DNA of 64,000 nt from Bauldia sp. (GTDB lineage Bacteria; Pseudomonadota; Alphaproteobacteria; Rhizobiales; Kaistiaceae). Numbering within the stretch: the stretch's first letter is position 1; the number at the start of each line of letters is the position of its first letter. Under the pieces are notes generated by a model. The model had not been told where the DNA came from. It did not search any database and was given only the letters and a program-made list of their open reading frames with translations. Shown in pieces: positions 18,414 through 25,732 of the stretch. The position numbers were made by a program, and so were the translations under genes. Where the stretch lies: NCBI GenBank assembly GCA_037200845.1, contig JBBCGQ010000001.1, positions 2,864,237 to 2,928,236 of the forward strand. Reading direction: 5' to 3'.

Positions 18414-20009
18414 CTACCCGCCCACCGCCGCGCCATCGGCGCGCGGATCGGCGGCGCCAAAAATGCGCCCGTCCGCCCGGCGAACCACGGCGCCGGCGTG
18501 GCCCATGCCGTCGGAATATCCCTCGCCGAGCACCGTAACATTGTGTCCGGCGCGCTCCAGCGCGGTGACGAGGTCCGGATCAAAGCGATCCTCCATCACC
18601 ACCGTCGTCGTCGCCGGACCTTCCCCCCACGTCCGCCCCGCGCGCCAGCGCGGCGCGTCAATCGCATCGCCGAGGTCCATGCTGAAGCGCGCCGCCCGCG
18701 TAAACACCTGCGCCTGGAACTGCGGCTGCCCGTCGCCACCCATCGACCCGTAGACCATCACGCGGCCGTCGTTGAAGCGCGCCAGCGCCGGGTTCAGCGT
18801 ATGGAACGGCTTCCGCCCCGGCATCAGCGGATTCTTCGCCTTGGGATCGAGCGAGAAGCTGACGCCGCGATTCTGCCAGAGGATGCCCGTGCGCGGCAGC
18901 ACGAGGCCGGAGCCGAATGGGTGAAAGATAGACTGGATGAACGACACCGCGAGCCCCTTGGCGTCGATCGCGCCCATCCAGATCGTGTCGCCGGGCGGCG
19001 ATAGCGTCACCGCCGCCCCTGCCCGCTTGCGGTCGATCTTGTCGGTCTCCGCATCGAGCCACGCGTCGGCGAGATATGGCTTCACCTCGCTGCCGTAAGC
19101 CGGATCGGTCACGACCGCGTCGCGGACGGCGTTGGCTCGCCGCGTCGCTTCGATCAGGCCGTGGTGGTGCTCGAAACTTTCGCCGCGCTTGACGCCGAGC
19201 CGGTCGAACAGGCCGAGAATGACGAGCGAGGCGATGCCCTGCGTCGGCGGCGGAGTGTTGAACAGCGTCGCATCGTTGAGCCGCAGCGACAGCGGCTGGC
19301 GCACCCGAGCCTCGTGCTTGGCGAGATCGGCGCGGGTGACCGGCGCGCCCGCCTCCTCAAGGTCGGCGGCGATCTCGGCGGAAACGTCGCCGCGGTAGAA
19401 ATCGTCGAAGCCGGCGTGTGCGATCTGCTCCAGCGTATCGGCAAGACGCGACTGCCGGAACGAGGCGCCGGCCTCCGGCGGCTTTCCGTCGACGAAGAAG
19501 TGCCGCGCGAAGCCGGGCACAGCCTCCAGCTCCGCCCGATGGTCGCTCATCATCCGCGCGTGGGAGCGCGGCACCGATATTCCCTCGCGGGCGCGGGCGA
19601 CGGCATCGCCGAGAAGATCGCGGCGCGGAATGCGCCCGCCGAACGAGGCCGCGGCTTCCAAGGCCAGCGCCCAGCCCGAAACCGCGCCGGCAACGGTCAG
19701 CGCCGCATCGGCGCCGCGCGCCGGGATCGTGTCATATCCGGCCTTGGCGTAACGCTCGCGCGTCGCCAGCGAACCCGCCGCGCCGCTGGCGTCGATGACC
19801 AGCGGCACCTTGCCCGGCTCCGCGATCAGGAAGAACGCATCGCCGCCGATGCCGTTCATGTGCGGATAAACGACGGCGATGGTCGCGGCAGCCGCGATGA
19901 TGGCCTCAATCGCGTTGCCGCCTTCCGCCAGCACGGCGGCGCCGGCCTCCGCCGCCGCGCGGTGCGGCGCCGTGATCATTCCCTTTTCGCCGACGACGGT
20001 CTCGCTCAT
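18414..20009 (-). CDS. Gamma-glutamyltransferase family protein
   Basis: A 531-residue Ntn-hydrolase-fold enzyme. The N-terminal block MITAPHRAAAEAGAAVLAEGG and the HMNGIGGDAFFLI block are typical of Ggt. The self-processing Thr is expected in the GDTIWMGAIDAKG segment near residue 330, and the SMGGDGQPQ block near 435 carries the second conserved Gly-Gly. There is no signal peptide, so it is probably cytoplasmic, as in many Ggt-like acylases. True glutathione hydrolase versus acylase or oxamate-amidohydrolase-type activity cannot be distinguished by eye. Confidence 0.88.
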   Translation of the reverse strand: MSETVVGEKGMITAPHRAAAEAGAAVLAEGGNAIEAIIAAAATIAVVYPHMNGIGGDAFFLIAEPGKVPLVIDASGAAGSLATRERYAKAGYDTIPARGADAALTVAGAVSGWALALEAAASFGGRIPRRDLLGDAVARAREGISVPRSHARMMSDHRAELEAVPGFARHFFVDGKPPEAGASFRQSRLADTLEQIAHAGFDDFYRGDVSAEIAADLEEAGAPVTRADLAKHEARVRQPLSLRLNDATLFNTPPPTQGIASLVILGLFDRLGVKRGESFEHHHGLIEATRRANAVRDAVVTDPAYGSEVKPYLADAWLDAETDKIDRKRAGAAVTLSPPGDTIWMGAIDAKGLAVSFIQSIFHPFGSGLVLPRTGILWQNRGVSFSLDPKAKNPLMPGRKPFHTLNPALARFNDGRVMVYGSMGGDGQPQFQAQVFTRAARFSMDLGDAIDAPRWRAGRTWGEGPATTTVVMEDRFDPDLVTALERAGHNVTVLGEGYSDGMGHAGAVVRRADGRIFGAADPRADGAAVGG

Positions 20010-20038
20010 GGCGCCCTTCTAGCCGGAAACGACGCGGC

Positions 20039-20068
20039 TTGACATGCAACTATTTAGTTGCCTATGGT
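20039..20068 (+). promoter_or_regulatory. Sigma-70-like promoter of the ArsR/SRPBCC pair
   Basis: TTGACA at 20039-20044 is a perfect -35; TATGGT at 20063-20068 is a reasonable -10 with 18-base spacing. Transcription should begin at about 20075, the same base as the regulator ATG, and no Shine-Dalgarno sequence precedes that ATG. This suggests a leaderless mRNA. Confidence 0.65.
20046..20061. promoter_or_regulatory. ArsR operator palindrome
   Basis: GCAACTATTTAGTTGC is a perfect inverted repeat with 7-bp arms and a 2-bp centre, placed inside the promoter spacer. The position and the CAACTA...TAGTTG core fit autorepression by the ArsR-family regulator encoded immediately downstream. Confidence 0.75.
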
Positions 20069-20074
20069 CGATCC

Positions 20075-20383
20075 ATGGACGAGGTGTTCAAGGCACTCGC
20101 CGACGCCACGCGACGCGAGCTCCTTGACCGGCTGCGCAGCGACAACGGCCAGACGCTCGGCGAACTGTGCGAGCGGCTGGCGATGTCGCGGCAGGCGGTG
20201 ACCAAGCACCTCGCCATTCTTGAGAACGCCAACCTGGTGGCGACGGTACGCCGTGGCCGCGAGAAGCTGCACTACCTGAACCCGACGCCGATCGGCGAGA
20301 TCTACGACCGCTGGATCGGCAAGTACGAACGCACGCGGATCGCGGCGCTGGCCGACCTGAAGCGCGCCCTCGAAGGAGAGTAA
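20075..20383 (+). CDS. ArsR/SmtB-family transcriptional regulator
   Basis: A 102-residue winged-helix repressor. The opening MDEVFKALADATRRELLDRL and the recognition segment MSRQAVTKHLAILENANLV (residues about 42-60) are diagnostic. No cysteine metal-site motif (ELCVCDL type) is present, so it is of the non-metal group usually paired with SRPBCC/AHSA1 proteins, one of which follows after five bases. The start at 20075 was chosen over a longer frame because it coincides with the predicted transcription start and gives the family-standard N-terminus. Confidence 0.93.
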   Translation: MDEVFKALADATRRELLDRLRSDNGQTLGELCERLAMSRQAVTKHLAILENANLVATVRRGREKLHYLNPTPIGEIYDRWIGKYERTRIAALADLKRALEGE

Positions 20384-20388
20384 CGACG

Positions 20389-20802
20389 ATGGCTAAGCCC
20401 GAGCTTGTGTACGTCAACCATATCCGCGCTCCCGCCGAACGAGTCTGGCAGGCGATCACCGATCCGGCGTTCACCGAACGCTACTGGTACGGCACGAAGC
20501 TGCAGTCCGACTGGAAGATCGGCTCGCCGATCACCTTCGTGAAGCCGCAAGGCGAGGCCGACACGGGCAAGGTTCTGGTCGCCGACAAACCGCGCAAGCT
20601 GCAGTTTTCGTGGCACATCGCCTGGGGCGAGATGAGCAAGGAGCCGGATTCGCGCGTGACCTTCACCATCGAACCGGACGGCGACGGCGTGAAGCTGACG
20701 CTGGTCCACGATGAATTCATCGAAGGCAGCCAAGCGTACGAGAATTTGAAGAATGGCTGGAAGGGCATTTTGGCCGGGCTCATCAAGACCGCAGAGGCGT
20801 AG
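20389..20802 (+). CDS. SRPBCC / AHSA1-family protein
   Basis: A 137-residue START-like fold protein (LVYVNHIRAPAERVWQAITDP at the N-terminus, WYGTKLQSDWKIGSPI, and a C-terminal GWKGILAGLIKTAEA helix). These proteins bind hydrophobic ligands or act in stress responses; the ligand is unknown. A GGAGAG ribosome-binding site is at 20374-20379. It forms a classic two-gene operon with the ArsR regulator. Confidence 0.92.
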   Translation: MAKPELVYVNHIRAPAERVWQAITDPAFTERYWYGTKLQSDWKIGSPITFVKPQGEADTGKVLVADKPRKLQFSWHIAWGEMSKEPDSRVTFTIEPDGDGVKLTLVHDEFIEGSQAYENLKNGWKGILAGLIKTAEA

Positions 20803-20828
20803 TACTCCGCTCGTCAGCCAACTTCAGC

Positions 20829-20925
20829 CGTCACTCCGGCGAAAGCCGGGGTCCAGCGCAGGACCGACCTGCGCCGCGCCGCCAGCGCTGGATTCCGGCT
20901 TTCGCCGGAATGACGGGAGAGACGA
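20829..20925. repeat. Palindromic repeat family B, complete element
   Basis: Two inverted arms, TCCGGCGAAAGCCGGGGTCC on the left and its near complement GGATTCCGGCTTTCGCCGGA on the right, each with an internal hairpin, flank a variable centre. The 321-bp gap 20803-21123 holds only this element and the adjacent family A element; I see no gene in it. Confidence 0.85.
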
Positions 20926-20944
20926 GGGAATAGCGGGCGGGATA

Positions 20945-21093
20945 GACACCCCTCCCCAAAACGCCTTCGGCGTTTTGACCCTCCCGCAAGGGGAGGGTTC
21001 ATCCTTGCTGCACGACCGAGACTCCGCTTGTTGAGCCCTCCCCTTGTGGGAGGGCCAAAACCGCACTTCGCGGTTTTGGGGAGGGGTGTCTCT
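20945..21093. repeat. Palindromic repeat family A, complete element
   Basis: About 149 bp with long inverted arms. The left arm runs ACACCCCTCCCC, a CCTTCGG hairpin flanked by AAAACG/CGTTTT, CCCTCCCGCAAGGGGAGGG; the right arm runs CCCTCCCCTTGTGGGAGGG, an AACCGC-GCGGTT hairpin, GGGGAGGGGTGT. The centre is unrelated between copies. Confidence 0.9.
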
Positions 21094-21123
21094 CGTCCCC
21101 ATCGACCTCGCGGATTCACCGAC

Positions 21124-21519
21124 CTAAACCGTCGCCTCCCAAATCCCCTCTGCCGGTTCGGCTTCATCCATGCCCGGCCACGGCGGCATGGTTACCGCCA
21201 CCGCATCGAGTGGCGCCTCGCCCGCAGCGCGGAACTGGAATGCGGCGCCGGTGGGGATCGAGATCGAGATGCCGGCGGCCACCGCGATGGTCGCTTCGTC
21301 CTCGCCCAGCTTTCGCCACATGAGGCCCTTGCCTGCGGTGAAGAACCAGAGCTCCTCGACGCTGCGGTGACGCACCGCCTTCGACGTCGCGCCCGCCGGA
21401 AGCCGGAAATGCGCCATGCTGCCGCGCGCCGCGGTGGCGAGCAGGCGCACCTCGGAACCGTCGGGCGCCATCACGTCCGGCGCCTCGGCGATGCCTCGGG
21501 TGGCGAAGCCGATTGTCAT
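21124..21519 (-). CDS. Cupin-domain protein
   Basis: A 131-residue single-domain cupin. The first motif is visible in HFRLPAGATSKAVRHRSVEELWFFTAG (His, His and Glu metal ligands) and the second around ISIPTGAAFQFR, with the usual last His missing. The ATG at 21519 is favoured because GGAGGAG lies five bases upstream of it; an ATG at 21534 would add five residues. The function is unknown; an acireductone- or sugar-binding role cannot be inferred. Confidence 0.85.
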   Translation of the reverse strand: MTIGFATRGIAEAPDVMAPDGSEVRLLATAARGSMAHFRLPAGATSKAVRHRSVEELWFFTAGKGLMWRKLGEDEATIAVAAGISISIPTGAAFQFRAAGEAPLDAVAVTMPPWPGMDEAEPAEGIWEATV

Positions 21520-21534
21520 GCTCTCCTCCGTCAT

Positions 21535-21979
21535 TCAGATTTTTTCCCGCAGCCCAAAAAGATTCTTGATTCCGAAACTTTTCGAGCATACGTACGCGTT
21601 GCCCAAATTCGCACGTGCCTGTGGTCGCAAACGAAGTCCGAGGGCGAAACGCCGGAAGGTATCCCGGCAGCTTCGAAGGACAGCGGCTTAAAGCAACGAC
21701 GTAGCGGGCTTTTTTGGTCTCAACCGGCTGTCCAAATGCTGGGGTCACTGAAGAGGCACTACATCTTGCCGGCCGTGCGGAAAGGCTAACCCCGATCCAA
21801 ACGAAGGCAGCGACAAGCGGACGGCCCCGTCCGAGTGATCGACTGCCAACCGGAAACCCAGTCGGCGATCTGCCGGCGAACGGTGTACCGAGCTGACGTC
21901 CGATCGTCTCCATCGCGATCGGCCGAAGGCGAAGCGCACCGCGGTTTTCAACCCGTTTGGCTTGGGGAGCACCCTGAGA
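21535..21979 (+). ncRNA. Long 5' leader of the decarboxylase gene, candidate speF-type cis-regulatory RNA
   Basis: The 445 bases before the decarboxylase start contain no convincing gene: codon periodicity is lost and GC is lower than in the flanks. A weak promoter (TTGATT at 21566-21571, CATACG around 21587) sits at the far end, giving a leader of about 390 nt. It includes several GC-rich potential stems (for example GGGGTCACTG and GGCTAACCCC near 21740-21795) and a T-tract at 21710-21715 that could belong to an attenuator. Alphaproteobacteria are known to carry the speF RNA motif upstream of ornithine decarboxylase genes, so this is a good positional candidate, but I could not verify the motif. 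Confidence 0.4.
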
Positions 21980-23113
21980 ATGACTGACCGCATCCGCGAA
22001 TTCCTCCGCGACCGACGTCCCGAGGGCCCTTGCCTGGTGGTCGACCTTGAGGTCGTCCGCGACAACTATGCCGCCTTCGCCCGCGCGATGCCGGACAGCC
22101 GTGTCTACTACGCCGTCAAGGCCAACCCCGCTCCGGAAGTCCTGAAGCTTCTGGCTTCGCTGGGCTCGTCGTTCGATTGCGCCTCGGTCAACGAGATCGA
22201 CATGGCGCTCGCCGCCGGCGCGACCCCGGACCGCATCTCCTTCGGCAACACGATCAAGAAAGAGCGCGACGTCGCGGCGGCCTTCGCCCGTGGCATCCGC
22301 CTCTTCGCGGTCGATTGCGTCGAGGAGGTCGAGAAGATTTCCCGCGCCGCCCCCGGCTCCAGGGTTTTCTGCCGCATCCTCTGCGCCGGCGACGGTGCCG
22401 AGTGGCCGCTGTCGCGCAAGTTCGGCTGCGAGCCCGAGCTCGCGATCGGCGTGCTGGAGCACGCCTTCCGCCTCGGCCTCGATGCCTACGGCATCTCCTT
22501 CCACGTCGGCTCGCAGCAGCCGAACACCGCCGCCTGGGACAACGCCCTGAAGGCGACCGCCGAGGTATTCCGCACGCTCTCCGATCGCGGCATCCAGCTC
22601 CGCATGGTCAACCTCGGCGGCGGCTTCCCGGCGAAGTACCTGAAGAAGGTGCCGCGGGTGTTGCAGTACGGCCGCGCCATCTCGACCGCGCTCCGCAAGC
22701 ATTTCGGCAACCGCATTCCCGAGACCATCATCGAGCCCGGCCGCGGCATGGTCGGCGACGCCGGCGTCATCAAGGCCGAGGTCGTGCTCATCTCGAAGAA
22801 GTCGAAGGCCGAAGGCGAGCCGCGCTGGGTCTACCTCGACATCGGCAAGTTCGGCGGGCTCGCCGAGACGATGGACGAGGCGATCCGCTACCCGATCCGG
22901 ACCGCGCATGACCGCGACGCCAAGGCGCCGTGCATCATCGCCGGCCCCACCTGCGACTCCGTCGACGTGCTCTACGAGAAGGTCCCCTACGACCTGCCAG
23001 TATCGCTGTCGATCGGCGACGAGGTCCTGATCGAGGGCACCGGCGCCTACACGACGACGTACTCGGCCGTTGCCTTCAACGGCTTCGAGCCCCTCAAGTC
23101 TTACGTCATCTAG
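21980..23113 (+). CDS. Group III (fold-type III PLP) ornithine/lysine decarboxylase
   Basis: A 377-residue alanine-racemase-fold decarboxylase that makes putrescine (or cadaverine). The PLP lysine is K47 in YYAVKANPAPE. The HVGSQQ segment (near 175), the GGGFPAKY loop (near 213) and the substrate Cys in GPTCDSVDVL (near 322) are all present. The ATG at 21980 is chosen over a TTG at 21962. Ornithine is the likelier substrate, given homospermidine synthase 7 kb away; bifunctional lysine activity is possible. It is followed seven bases later by a GNAT acetyltransferase gene. Confidence 0.93.
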   Translation: MTDRIREFLRDRRPEGPCLVVDLEVVRDNYAAFARAMPDSRVYYAVKANPAPEVLKLLASLGSSFDCASVNEIDMALAAGATPDRISFGNTIKKERDVAAAFARGIRLFAVDCVEEVEKISRAAPGSRVFCRILCAGDGAEWPLSRKFGCEPELAIGVLEHAFRLGLDAYGISFHVGSQQPNTAAWDNALKATAEVFRTLSDRGIQLRMVNLGGGFPAKYLKKVPRVLQYGRAISTALRKHFGNRIPETIIEPGRGMVGDAGVIKAEVVLISKKSKAEGEPRWVYLDIGKFGGLAETMDEAIRYPIRTAHDRDAKAPCIIAGPTCDSVDVLYEKVPYDLPVSLSIGDEVLIEGTGAYTTTYSAVAFNGFEPLKSYVI

Positions 23114-23120
23114 AACGGCC

Positions 23121-23639
23121 ATGATCCACTTCGCCACCGAGGCGCCGGCGGAAGCCGGCGCCCGGGAAGCCTTGCTCGACCGCGTCATGGGTCGCGCCCG
23201 CTTCCTCAAGCCATCGGAGAAACTCCGCGCCGGCCGCACGCCCGCGCGCGGGCTGGCGCTCGTTGCCCGCGAGGATGACGGCCGCCTCGTCGGTTCGGTA
23301 CGCCTCTGGAACGTCGATGCCGGCGGGCGCCCTGCCCTGCTGCTCGGGCCGCTCGCGGTCGACCAGACGGCGCAGGGCGAAGGCGTCGGCGCCGGCCTCA
23401 TGCGGCTCGCCATCGCGCGCGCCGGCATGATCGGCCACAGGGCCATCGTCCTGGTCGGCGCCCCCGAGTACTACGCGCGCTTCGGCTTCACCGCCGACAA
23501 GACCAGCGGGCTGCTGATGCCCGGTCCCGTCGACCGCCTCCGCTTCCTCAGCCTAGAGCTGGACGACGGCGCACTGGACGGCGCCGAGGGTCGCATCTCC
23601 GCCACCGGCGCGATGGCGCCCACCGCAATGGCGGCCTGA
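23121..23639 (+). CDS. GNAT-family N-acetyltransferase
   Basis: A 172-residue acetyltransferase. The acetyl-CoA loop appears as LAVDQTAQGEGVGAGLM (Q-x-x-G-x-G/A type, near residues 77-93), followed by the VGAPEYYARFGF segment typical of GNATs of the YhbS type. It lies seven bases after the decarboxylase and is probably co-transcribed, so acetylation of an amine or polyamine is plausible, though the substrate is not determined. Confidence 0.88.
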   Translation: MIHFATEAPAEAGAREALLDRVMGRARFLKPSEKLRAGRTPARGLALVAREDDGRLVGSVRLWNVDAGGRPALLLGPLAVDQTAQGEGVGAGLMRLAIARAGMIGHRAIVLVGAPEYYARFGFTADKTSGLLMPGPVDRLRFLSLELDDGALDGAEGRISATGAMAPTAMAA

Positions 23640-23648
23640 CAAACGAAG

Positions 23649-23676
23649 ACGGCCGGCGCTCGCGCACCGGCCGTTT
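23649..23676. terminator. Intrinsic terminator between convergent genes
   Basis: ACGGCCGG and CCGGCCGT form a perfect 8-bp stem around a 10-base loop, followed by TTTGAATTT on the plus strand. It lies between the acetyltransferase and the convergent porin gene and could serve the plus-strand transcript best. Confidence 0.75.
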
Positions 23677-23700
23677 GAATTTCGCAGGAAGCAGCTTCGG

Positions 23701-24426
23701 CTAGAACTTGTAGTCGATGCCGACGCGAAGGATGCTCGCCGTAGTCTTGGCGCTGCTGGTGATCAACCCGAAGCCGGGATCGGGGGCATCCGGCTCCGAG
23801 AACGATACGTTCTTCGTGCCTAGGTCGACGTAGAGAAACTCGGCCTTGATGATCCAGTTGTTCGTGATCGCCGCGGCGACACCGCCGCCGGCCGTCCAGC
23901 CGACGTTCGTGGTCTTATCCGACGTGTTCACTACGTCGTCGCCGTAATAGTCGTGGAGGCCGTTTGTCACGCCACCGACGGCGAGACCACCGGTGCCGTA
24001 AAAAAGGACATTGCCCATCGGCACGCCGATGTTGAAGCGCGCGGTCGACAGCCAGTTGATCGTCGAGTCGACCGAGAAGAGCGCGCTGTCGTCCATGTAG
24101 GTGCCGCGGATATTCGCTGCCGCGATGTCACCGACGACGCCCATGACCAGGCCGCCCGTCTGCCAGTTGTAGCCGGCCTCGGCGCCGCCGATCAGGCCTG
24201 AACCCGAAAAGCTGAAAGGCGGAATGGGCGAGTTGATGACGTCTTCATCTGTCCCGTCGAAGTTTTCATACATGCGCGTCGGGCCGCTCGTGCTCTGACT
24301 CCAGCCATAGCCGGCCACCGCGCCAACGTAATAGCCCGACCAGTTATGGGGGCTCTGCGCCATCGCGGCGCCAGGCAATGTAACGGCAATCGCTGCCGCC
24401 AAAATCGTTACTCTACCGAATGTCAT
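23701..24426 (-). CDS. Omp25/31-like outer-membrane beta-barrel protein
   Basis: A 241-residue outer-membrane protein. The signal peptide (residues 1-23, ending AMAQ) is followed by the family-typical mature start NWSGYYVGAVAGYGW. Alternating strand segments follow, with GGAEAGYNWQTGG and GWTAGGGVAAAITNNW, and it ends in the barrel signal RVGIDYKF with terminal Phe. This is the porin family typical of Brucella, Bartonella and Bradyrhizobium relatives. GC is somewhat lower than the flanks. Confidence 0.92.
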   Translation of the reverse strand: MTFGRVTILAAAIAVTLPGAAMAQSPHNWSGYYVGAVAGYGWSQSTSGPTRMYENFDGTDEDVINSPIPPFSFSGSGLIGGAEAGYNWQTGGLVMGVVGDIAAANIRGTYMDDSALFSVDSTINWLSTARFNIGVPMGNVLFYGTGGLAVGGVTNGLHDYYGDDVVNTSDKTTNVGWTAGGGVAAAITNNWIIKAEFLYVDLGTKNVSFSEPDAPDPGFGLITSSAKTTASILRVGIDYKF

Positions 24427-24515
24427 CGCGATTATCCCCGAGGATCTGTCCCGGGAAGATTCTCGCTCCGCGTGCTTAACAATCAGTGAGCATTGCCGCG
24501 ATGACGCGGATGTGA

Positions 24516-25502
24516 TCAGCCGCGGCCGAGCGCCGACTGCTCCGCGATGATCCGGTCCATCAGCGTCTCTTCCGCGCTCTCCGCCGGCGCCGGAGTCTTC
24601 AGCCGCGCCTTCGCGTGCACCACCGACTCCTCGAGGATCTTGTCGAGATCGGTCGACGCGTTGAATGGACCGGCGACGCCCTTCACCTTGGAATTATCGA
24701 ACAGCGCCGACCACGACTTGTCGCCGGTGAGCGGGCCTTCCCACGCCTTGTGGTAGCGCACCAGCGTGTCGGTCGGCACGTGGCAGTGGATCGCCTTGAC
24801 GCCGAAGGCGCGGCCGATGGCGTCGTGGATCTGGTCCCAGGTGAAACCGCGGTCGGACGTGATCTGGAAATCGTCGTTGATCGCCTTCGGATTGCCGAAC
24901 AGCTTCACGAACGGCACGGCGAAATCCACCGCGCGCGTCAGCGTCCAGAGCGAGGTGCCGTCGCCGGCGATGATCAGCGGGCGACCGGCGAGCATGCGCC
25001 GGATGCCGGCGTCGGCGTCGCCGATCTGCGTCGGCATGCCGGTGCGCACCGTGTGGCTCGGGCGCACGATGGTGAACGGCAGCTTGCCCTGGTCGCGCAG
25101 CAGCTTTTCGCAGGCGATCTTGTTGCGGCTGTATTCCCAGTACGGATTTTCGAGCGGCGTCTTCTCGGTGATGATGTAGTGCTTCGCCGGCTTCTGATAC
25201 GCCGAGGCCGACGAGATGAAGACGTACTGCCCGGTCTTGCCGGTGAACGTCTGGATGTCGCGCTTCATCTCGTCCGCCGTGTAGAGGCGGAACTGCGCGA
25301 CGACGTCGAAATGCTTGTCGGCCAGGTTGCCGTAAGCGGCTCCATGCATGTCGCCGACGATCGTCTCGACGCCGTTCGGCAGGCCGACGTCGGTCTTGCC
25401 GCGGTTCAGCACGGTCACCTTGTGGCCGGAGGCCACCGCCTCGTTGACGCACGGCAGCGAAATCTGCCCGGTGCCGCCGATGAACAGGATGCTGAGTGCC
25501 AT
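24516..25502 (-). CDS. NAD-dependent epimerase/dehydratase (atypical SDR)
   Basis: A 328-residue Rossmann-fold protein with the nucleotide motif FIGGTGQIS at residues 7-15, where the last Gly of GxxGxxG is Ser. The Y of YxxxK appears in YWEYSRNKIACEK. The sequence resembles atypical SDRs related to isoflavone-reductase or mRNA-binding epimerase groups, and no substrate can be assigned. It stands alone between the porin gene and a repeat-rich gap. Confidence 0.85.
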   Translation of the reverse strand: MALSILFIGGTGQISLPCVNEAVASGHKVTVLNRGKTDVGLPNGVETIVGDMHGAAYGNLADKHFDVVAQFRLYTADEMKRDIQTFTGKTGQYVFISSASAYQKPAKHYIITEKTPLENPYWEYSRNKIACEKLLRDQGKLPFTIVRPSHTVRTGMPTQIGDADAGIRRMLAGRPLIIAGDGTSLWTLTRAVDFAVPFVKLFGNPKAINDDFQITSDRGFTWDQIHDAIGRAFGVKAIHCHVPTDTLVRYHKAWEGPLTGDKSWSALFDNSKVKGVAGPFNASTDLDKILEESVVHAKARLKTPAPAESAEETLMDRIIAEQSALGRG

Positions 25503-25607
25503 GCGTCTTCCCCCGCAGCTTTATGTTCGCTGCGAAGGAAATAGCACGACCACCGGCGGTCTCGCGCGCTTCAAATGTGAAACGTTAAGGTGCCTACGAC
25601 GCCGAGG

Positions 25608-25720
25608 TGCCCCTCCACCATGCTTCGCATGGTCCCCCTCTCCCGCTTTGCGGGGGAGGAGCGGGTGGGCGCCTCCGGTGCTCCCCGTCTACGGGGGGAG
25701 CTGTCGGCGAAGCCGACCGA
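25608..25720. repeat. Palindromic repeat family C
   Basis: A run of short hairpins: ACCATGCTTCGCATGGT (25617-25633), CTCCCGC-TTT-GCGGGGGAG, CTCCCCGTCTACGGGGGGAG and GTCGGCGAAGCCGAC. The same units recur at 28240-28435. They fill the 230-bp space between the epimerase and the M3 peptidase genes. Confidence 0.75.
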
Positions 25721-25732
25721 CGGGCGCGCGTG

